A stretch of DNA of 59,320 nt from NCBI GenBank assembly GCA_964392615.1, contig CAYMRB010000006.1, positions 1 to 59,320 on the forward strand, read 5' to 3'. Within the stretch, counting starts at the first letter, position 1. Every line of letters begins with the position of its first letter. Origin of the DNA: CAYMRB01 sp964392615 (GTDB lineage Bacteria > Planctomycetota > UBA8108). Below the pieces are notes generated by a model, which saw only the letters and a program-made list of their open reading frames with translations, had not been told where the DNA came from and searched no databases. Positions 56,701 through 59,320 of the stretch are shown here, piece after piece. The translations under genes were made by a program, and so were the position numbers.

Positions 56701-59170
56701 CGCTCTCGGGCCAGCTGCCCTCGTCGGCGTAGCGCACGCGATCGGCGGGGTTGCCGCGCGCGTCGCGCAAGAGCAGGGTCTCGGCGTCGCCGCGTAGCCC
56801 GCCATCGTACGGCCCGAGCACGCCGGAGATTCCGTAGTGCGTCTGGACCGCGCCAGGGTCGCGCGCCACGACGACGAAGCCGCCCGCGTCGATCGTCACG
56901 CCCTCGAACGCGAAGTCGATACCGCGCGTGAACGCCCAGCCGTCGAGGCTGACCGGGGATTCGCCGCGGTTGTGGAGCTCGACGAACTCGGTCGCGCCGC
57001 TCAGCGGCGCCGGGTGGTAGTGGATCTCGTGAATGACGACGCGATCCTCGAGGTCGACGGAATTGGCCGTGCCGCGCGTCGATGACGCGAACACGAGGCG
57101 GTTGTCCGAACCGTCCGGAAAGCGCCCGCTCGACTCGCCCTCACTGTCTTCGATCGGCCCCATGCGCGGATTCAGGCCGTCGACGAACCAGCCTTCCGGT
57201 GTGGTCGTCGTCACGACGACCACGTCCTCGAGCTCGAAACCGAGCTGCGCTTCGGTGACGACGAAACGGCCGCCGGCCGGAATCACGGTGTCATCGGCGA
57301 TCTCGAGCTCGTGGCGCTCGGGAGTCCACGCGACGACCCGACGACCCGAAACGTCGAGATCGGAGCCGGATGCGTTGTACAGCTCGATCCACCCATCGCC
57401 AGCGCTCTCCGGCGCGATCTCGTTGACGACGAGGTCACGCGGCGCGGGCGGCAGCGGATCGTCGGGCAGATCGTCGGGTGGCTCGCCCGGCTCGCCGGGA
57501 TCGCGACGCGTCGCGACGAGATACGCCGAGAGGCTGAAGTCGGAGCTGTCGACGTCCGCGTTGTGCCCCTGCACGGCGAGCACGTTCACCCCCTCGACGA
57601 GAGCGTCGACCGGAATGTCTAGCGCCTCGAACTGCCCGGCCTCGCGCGATCCGCTGGCCGGCTGGTCCCAGCCCGTCTCTTCGACGTTGGCGCTGGCCAC
57701 GGGCACACCGTTGATGTACGCCGTGAACCCGTCGTCATAGTCGATCAGAAGACGGAGCTCCTCGAGCGATTCGCGCTGCACGACCGAGAACTGCCGCCGC
57801 ACGCACAGCGTCACGTAGCCGCCCTGCATCTCCTCGAGCACGGTCGCGTCGTCTTCGTCGCCGTAGCCGAAGCCGGCCGGACCGCTCGGCCATTCGCTCG
57901 CGTCGTAGGCGATCGCCGTCCAACCGTCGGGAGGCTCATCGATGCCGGGGCGATAGCGCCAGATGGCGCCGGGCGGCACGAGAACCTCGTCGGCGCTCGC
58001 TCCGGCTCCTAGGCGGGCAGCCAGGCTCGGATGCAACGACAGATCGCTCGACCCCGGACTGATGTTGACGCCCTGGAGCGCGAGCACGTTGTCGCCAGCG
58101 AGCAGATCGCCGAGGGACGCGGAGAGGTCGACGATGCGTTCGTCGAAGTCCGAGACGGCGAACTCGGCGCCCGCATCGAACGGTACGGGAGCATCGGGCG
58201 GCGTCTCCGGAGGGAGCTCGATGTTGAAGCGCTCGACCTCGACGCCGTTGAGATACGCGACGAAGGCATCATCGAACAACACGGTGAGGCGCAACGACTC
58301 GAGCTCGGTCGGGTCGTCGATTCGGAACTCGTGACGGATGTAGACGCTCGTGTAGTTGCCCTCCATGTCGTCCAGCACGGTCGCGTCGTCACCGTCGCCG
58401 TAGCCGAAGCCGGCCGGGCCGCGCTCCCACGAGCTCGCGTCGAACGCGATCGACGCCCAATCGGGGGGCGGCTCCTCGGTGCCGCGGAAGAAGTGCCACT
58501 CGGCGCCGGGCGGCACGAGCCGGATCTCGGTCCGCCCGCCCACGGGCGGCGGGCCCTCGCGGTCGGCGACCCGAACGGAGTTCGACCGACCCGGGGTGCC
58601 GCCGACCGGAACCGATGCGGCCCACGCGCCCGGATCGCTGCCCTCGCGAAGAGGCGACAGCCGTTCGAGCGAAGGGCCGAGACCGTCGGCCGACTCGGGC
58701 CAGGGCGCGTCGTCGCCGAACTCGACGGCCGAGACGCGGTACCCCTCGGGCGTCCACACCGACACGGCCTCGCCGCCGTCCGACAGCCGGCCGGTGAACT
58801 CGCCCACGACGACCGATTCGTCGAGCCCGGCCGTCCCGCGCAGCGCCGACGCGTCGCCCGCGATGACGAGAAAGCCGTCGGGCGGAATCGTCGTCCCGGC
58901 GGGCAGGACGAACGTCACCCCCCCGAGCAGGAGCCAGCCGCCGACCGCAGCGGGCTCGTCGCCGTGGTTCAGCAGCTCGACGAACTCCCCGCCGCGCAGG
59001 CCGCCGGCCGGGTTGTAGTGGATCTCGTTGATAACGACCTCGAGCGAGGCCGCCGCCAATCCGCGCCCGACACTCGGAGCGAACAGGCCAACGCTCAGGG
59101 CGAGCGCGGCGAGCGCGCGCCCCGCACAACACGCGAACCCACAACCCCACCTCGATGGTCGTCCGATCAC
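53765..59170 (-). CDS. Giant lamin-tail / CotH / beta-helix / dockerin-like exported protein
   Basis: A 1801-residue protein. GTG 59170 is chosen because GAGGAG (59177-59182) lies six bases upstream and a signal peptide follows. Domains in order: lamin-tail domain ~40-200 (VVINEIHYNPAGGLRGGEFV); two copies of a jelly-roll-like module at ~223-395 and ~402-565, each with GPAGFGYGD and DDATVL; lamin-tail two ~577-700 (VVNEIAPESAGDGWIELYN); lamin-tail three ~707-850 (VVIHEIHYHPAPLSGATEF); an Ig-like segment; CotH kinase-like ~988-1300 (LYRIVMRGATLREFLVRNP, NRGIRNRGSSARR, KRLNINGC); right-handed beta-helix ~1430-1690; dockerin-like pair ~1708-1785 (CDANGDGDNNLSDAIFTLNW). It is probably a cell-surface protein, and CotH domains can phosphorylate proteins. 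It is coupled by ATGA to the toroid gene. Confidence 0.85.
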   Translation of the reverse strand: MIGRPSRWGCGFACCAGRALAALALSVGLFAPSVGRGLAAASLEVVINEIHYNPAGGLRGGEFVELLNHGDEPAAVGGWLLLGGVTFVLPAGTTIPPDGFLVIAGDASALRGTAGLDESVVVGEFTGRLSDGGEAVSVWTPEGYRVSAVEFGDDAPWPESADGLGPSLERLSPLREGSDPGAWAASVPVGGTPGRSNSVRVADREGPPPVGGRTEIRLVPPGAEWHFFRGTEEPPPDWASIAFDASSWERGPAGFGYGDGDDATVLDDMEGNYTSVYIRHEFRIDDPTELESLRLTVLFDDAFVAYLNGVEVERFNIELPPETPPDAPVPFDAGAEFAVSDFDERIVDLSASLGDLLAGDNVLALQGVNISPGSSDLSLHPSLAARLGAGASADEVLVPPGAIWRYRPGIDEPPDGWTAIAYDASEWPSGPAGFGYGDEDDATVLEEMQGGYVTLCVRRQFSVVQRESLEELRLLIDYDDGFTAYINGVPVASANVEETGWDQPASGSREAGQFEALDIPVDALVEGVNVLAVQGHNADVDSSDFSLSAYLVATRRDPGEPGEPPDDLPDDPLPPAPRDLVVNEIAPESAGDGWIELYNASGSDLDVSGRRVVAWTPERHELEIADDTVIPAGGRFVVTEAQLGFELEDVVVVTTTTPEGWFVDGLNPRMGPIEDSEGESSGRFPDGSDNRLVFASSTRGTANSVDLEDRVVIHEIHYHPAPLSGATEFVELHNRGESPVSLDGWAFTRGIDFAFEGVTIDAGGFVVVARDPGAVQTHYGISGVLGPYDGGLRGDAETLLLRDARGNPADRVRYADEGSWPESADGTGPSLELVHPSLENRWGPAWAASEGEGTPGAANSMRDDDPAPIVVGVSHAPVVPTPGDAVRVLARVSDETGIDAVTLFHERDGDGGEPDAVPMLDDGVVDDGVARNGVYGAMIPARADRTVVAFWIRAEAVGGRSVTVPEGQPERAFLYQVEEPAEGVLDRPLYRIVMRGATLREFLVRNPRSDQLLDLTFVAADRAYYNRGIRNRGSSARRCDPLSYRVQFDHDRDFEGAKRLNINGCSVERQWLGLDFLSRTGIATPHGWFRRLAFNGDVHPDPYIRVEAIDRQFLERALSDDDDGNLYRGRGRADLDYRGEEFDPYRPHYEKRTHVASDDFSDVADLCFRFDRATTSDEDFPGVVQDKIDHEEWALFFAAFAALGSTENSILLDNGDDYFLYHGVVEDRWLLLPWDLDSCFDEADQELFRPSVDSIRRFLQHPRFAPLYWCRLAYLLDFHFAPEVIEARLAHLVPLVPAAGIAELADYAVLRRQFVNERIPRTLEGYVVAGGSACEGSLLIDGGRIDLAGEAPVCGTSAVLVNGVEVEFDPVTGAWQGSIESAGLTGVEIVAVDAGGEMVARLEWTLRNEDPFTGLPPIFRSSVRLNSANSPYRVTAETVIASGVTLTIEPGVVVAFTQGARFEVEGTLEAVGTAAEPIVLRADDCAPSWRGLVFRPGSTGSRIEHCRFEACGPPGDNAAAIVVVGADVALARIDLPSVAEGGVLGMLGADVRVEDSTVSASEWALAVTNAQLDAQRCLVRQSAIGVLVFESAIASLAHLTCVDNGLGILLAAPDGANGPPSAVAHSSIIAGSNPSIVVRGGGALDLTWSDTTDTLWPGEGNIAAAPEFIDAAGGDYRLSWSSPCAGTGRDGSDMGAFAALEEPSGNRFVLCDANGDGDNNLSDAIFTLNWLFGGGADVRCVAALNCDGDHEVTITDAIYNLAFQFTGGPAPRAPYPDCEEAEMADCAVETCRSVARGAGAR

Positions 59171-59176
59171 CCTGGT

Positions 59177-59182
59177 CTCCTC
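59177..59182 (-). promoter_or_regulatory. Ribosome binding site deciding the GTG start at 59170
   Basis: GAGGAG on the minus strand, six bases before the GTG at 59170. It supports a GTG start with a signal peptide for the lamin-tail/CotH gene. Confidence 0.6.
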
Positions 59183-59265
59183 GACGGCGTCGACAGGCCT
59201 CTACGGGGAGACGGCGCGTCCCCCGATCCATGCGCGCGTCGGTCCAGACCGAGCTCGCACCCCTG

Positions 59266-59271
59266 ATTGTA
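59266..59271 (-). promoter_or_regulatory. Candidate -10 element for 59170
   Basis: TACAAT on the minus strand, about 95 bases before the GTG. The same hexamer occurs before 25350. No good -35 is visible. The remaining bases to 59320 show no gene. Confidence 0.3.
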
Positions 59272-59320
59272 CCGCGCTTCGACGCGCGAGCCGAGCGTAG
59301 TCGGCGCCGACGCCGACGCC

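Overview
The window is GC-rich and densely coded, and its content points to Planctomycetota. It has giant exported PQQ-type beta-propeller proteins, dockerin-like modules with an LNWLF-type signature, lamin-tail/CotH and Rhs giants, a MoxR/DUF58/BatA-VWA locus and an Alternative Complex III operon. The phylum is an inference from gene content; no rRNA or tRNA gene is visible. About 25 protein genes are supported, most of them on the minus strand.

1-1934 (+): the end of an Alternative Complex III operon (actD tail, actE, actF) with ATG/TGA overlaps. 1946-5389 (-): a SUKH-like gene, a small gene whose protein ends in a Glu-Asp repeat tail, and a secreted protein. 5749-14100 (+): an exported methyltransferase-like/beta-propeller protein, a membrane-anchored protein of carboxypeptidase-regulatory-like repeats, and a NarK-type nitrate/nitrite transporter fused to a DoxX-like domain. 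A perfect 15-bp hairpin separates this from the next block.

14180-25137 (-): an exported glycoside-hydrolase-like protein and two giant beta-propeller proteins. All three propeller proteins in the window share a degenerate methyltransferase-like fold followed by a W-[ST]-H motif. 25350-28098 (+): a conserved membrane-anchored protein and a MacB/FtsX-type permease with no ATPase gene beside them. The permease overlaps the next gene tail to tail.

28052-37696 and 47644-59170 (both -): two blocks that together make up a MoxR-DUF58-BatA/VWA locus. They encode a DUF4388/TPR protein, DUF58, MoxR, a 1252-residue coiled-coil protein, a DUF4175-like membrane protein, two large VWA membrane proteins, an alpha/alpha-toroid protein and a lamin-tail/CotH/beta-helix/dockerin giant. 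Several are joined by GTGA or ATGA stop/start overlaps. Between the blocks, on the plus strand, lie a ~2750-residue mosaic Rhs/YD-repeat protein with a probable 1-nt frameshift near its C-terminus and a Tat-exported sugar-phosphate isomerase/epimerase-like protein.

No CRISPR array, insertion sequence, integrase, origin or RNA gene was seen. The most notable observations are the methyltransferase-like/propeller trio, the NarK-DoxX fusion, the Rhs mosaic with its frameshift, the SUKH-like/acidic-tail pair, and the interruption of the MoxR/VWA locus by the Rhs gene.
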